Shown in pieces: positions 62,250 through 64,000 of a stretch of DNA of 64,000 nt; the stretch's first letter is position 1; the number at the start of each line of letters is the position of its first letter. The translations under genes and the position numbers were made by a program. The notes below the pieces were generated by a model, which did not search any database, was not told where the DNA came from, and worked only from the letters and a program-made list of their open reading frames with translations. Source of the DNA: Epiperipatus broadwayi (lineage: Eukaryota; Onychophora; Udeonychophora; Euonychophora; Peripatidae); NCBI GenBank assembly GCA_028023455.1, contig JAQFVV010000207.1, forward strand, positions 1,565,243 to 1,629,242, read 5' to 3'.

Positions 62250-62775
62250 TTTTAAACCAATAAACATCACATGATCACCATTTGCTTACACAATCTGTTT
62301 GCACAGGGGTTAAACTCTCCATAAAGTAGCACCATCACTGCAAGCCTGAGTAATCATTGGATGAAAGAGTGCCTACTCATTTAATATCATGTGATGTTTA
62401 AAACCAATCCTGACCAATAGGACTATGGTGACTGTAATTATTAAAGAACCAAAAACACCAAAAAGTATGGATGCTGAATTAAGTTCAGATCTATACAAGT
62501 ATACAAGCTAATGAGCTTGAATTGAAAACATTAGTGTTTTTATTTTGAACTCAAAGCTTTATAGTTAGCTAATAAGGTAAAAGGTGGTTACTGGGGAGTT
62601 TTATTAGATTCTAAGATCTAGCTGCAGTGTTCTCAGATCCAAGGCTCCTCACTGATGAAAACTACAAGCTGGAAACTATTCTGGGGATCTTGCATAAGTA
62701 GGCACTAGATAGGAATTTCATCCATTGATTACTTTGGCTTGGACTGGTGATGCTACTGTATGGAGAGTTTAGCCT
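62250..62775. repeat. Nested inverted repeats, dispersed repeat G copy 2
   Basis: Outer arms 62311-62380 and 62696-62771 are inverse (TAAACTCTCCAT ... GAGTGCCTACT against AGTAGGCACT ... ATGGAGAGTTTA). An inner pair, about 62256-62278 and 62386-62405, is also inverse (ACATCACATGAT and ATCATGTGATGT). The part 62590-62770 matches 55740-55853 in reverse. Confidence 0.75.
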
Positions 62776-63189
62776 CTGTATATTCATAAAGGTATTAGAA
62801 ATGTCATATAGGTGCATATATGACTTAAGTTTTAGAGTTAGCATGCATTGAAATAATTTAATAAAGAGGTCAAATAATGGCTATGTTATACCGGTTAGTT
62901 ATAGAATTCAACAATTTAAAATCATTTCGGTATTGATTTAATATAACCTAATAAATTTTAGTTTATGTTTATTTGAGAAGTTTCTTTTATTAATTATTGT
63001 TGTTCATATTATTTTGTGTTTTTAGACAATTGGATCTAGTAAGGAGTTTTTAAATCTCTGTGACCTAGTGGATATAATTAACTTACTGATAGAAATAAGT
63101 TTTTCTCACTAGTAAATTATAATCTTTCTGTATTAACATTTGTGATTAAATCTCTAATGAAAGCTAATATTAGAAATTTCAGATGGTAA
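62776..63189. other. AT-rich spacer
   Basis: No recognised feature. Confidence 0.5.
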
Positions 63190-63800
63190 ATCTTGTGGTA
63201 TTCTTTGACAATAGATGTTGACCATATTTTCTGTTTGTCAAAATATATTCAACTTTTGCTATATCTTTATTTGGATATTTAAATGTTAATTTTTATTAAG
63301 TATTTTTTCTCAAAGAAAGAATTCATAATGTACAATTTCTCTGCAAATTCCATATAACTATGTCTTCACTCATGTCTGTCACAATAACCAAGTTGACCCA
63401 GAGAGCATTCATTTTTTCATTTACCTATTCCAGCATTTACAACTCCATATGAAAATATTAAAATGTTATTTACTCTCATCAAAAATATTCTTCAATACAA
63501 TGAGAACTTGTTGGAAACAAGTCTGAATTATCTGCATTTCTTATCTTCCATGGAACTCTGCCTGATGTACAGTCTTCACGATATTCCACTTTTTATTTAT
63601 TTATAATGAATTCCACTCAGCTGTGCTATTTACAATTATACATTTGTAGTGGAATATTTGTCTTTTTTTAAAATCAATTGCCTTTTTGTTGTTTTTGCTG
63701 TATAAAGTTTAACAATTTCCTATTTAACATTGCAGAGTTCTTTTAATTCATAAAATCTTCCTTCTCTTGAGAAAGATTTGCAAATATAAATACTTAAATA
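63190..63800 (-). pseudogene. RTE LINE endonuclease remnant
   Basis: Matches 30800-31460 in order (for example GTCAAAATATA, AAGAATTCATAATGTA, GAGAACTTGTTGG, CTGAATTATCTGCATTT), i.e. the EEP domain read on the minus strand. It is heavily mutated with no frame left. It could be the 5' part of the same insertion as 59766-60450, separated by unrelated DNA. Confidence 0.75.
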
Positions 63801-64000
63801 AAGTAATAAAGAATGTAAATGATATTAATACTGTATGGATTTGGAAATGCAAAAAGAAAAATAAACTTATAATAGTTAAAGAAAGACCATTAGCAAATGA
63901 CAATCCATAATCAGGATGCTTTTACCATCCTTCAACTGTCAATTGCTGTCTTGGCCGATGACTTTATATTCTAAGAATTAATTTTCTCCCATGATTAAAA
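63801..64000. other. AT-rich end of window
   Basis: Nothing recognised. Confidence 0.5.

Noticed and set aside
62643-62670. CTGATGA ... GAAAC considered as a third hammerhead core
   Set aside because: No convincing stem II between the two motifs.

Overview
The window reads as AT-rich (about three quarters A+T by eye) animal nuclear DNA made almost entirely of transposable elements. I found no convincing host gene, tRNA, rRNA or CRISPR. Metazoan origin is inferred from the mix of families: RTE-type LINEs with an endonuclease/exonuclease/phosphatase (EEP) domain, Penelope-like elements (PLEs) with GIY-YIG endonucleases, a Merlin/IS1595-type DNA transposon, LTR retroelements, and a long GATA microsatellite. 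Two LTR-type promoters carry TATA followed 27 nt later by TCAGTT, an arthropod-like initiator, but that is too weak to name a phylum.

Layout. 1-2678 is the 3' end of an LTR element (family B). 2695-15925 is a 13.2 kb LTR retroelement (family A) with very long LTRs (4532 and 5287 bp), a 3.4 kb internal region with a Lys/Glu-rich gag-like reading frame, no reverse transcriptase, and a leader in which a tRNA-Lys-like primer-binding motif recurs about ten times. Its 3' LTR holds a 746 bp segment flanked by TTAA that the 5' LTR lacks. 15926-28624 is mostly unrecognised AT-rich DNA with a promoter-like island (19.4 kb), a palindromic element with 64 bp perfect arms (22.1 kb), a roughly 560 bp pure GATA array (22.6 kb) and small repeat fragments. 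28625-31555 is a near full-length but broken RTE LINE on the minus strand. 31964-35573 is a possible long solo LTR (family C). 35586-40131 is a short family B element with both LTRs, followed to 41.5 kb by a rearranged, partly inverted LTR copy.

44.1-58.5 kb is a graveyard of PLEs. Two copies lie head-to-head; one arm was interrupted by an RTE insertion with a 14 bp target duplication, and the other arm preserves the empty site. A complete but dead Merlin transposon (25 bp TIRs, 8 bp target duplication) sits between PLE fragments. Other PLE pieces keep GIY-YIG and reverse-transcriptase motifs, and two hammerhead-ribozyme-like cores lie among them. 59.7-64 kb holds decayed RTE remnants and a large inverted repeat.

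The elements relate mainly as layers of insertion. The LTR elements abut (TA)n tracts, PLE and RTE copies recur in both orientations, and family B LTRs appear to be built from movable blocks in different orders. The least conventional features are the multiplied primer-binding motif of family A and the block shuffling of family B.
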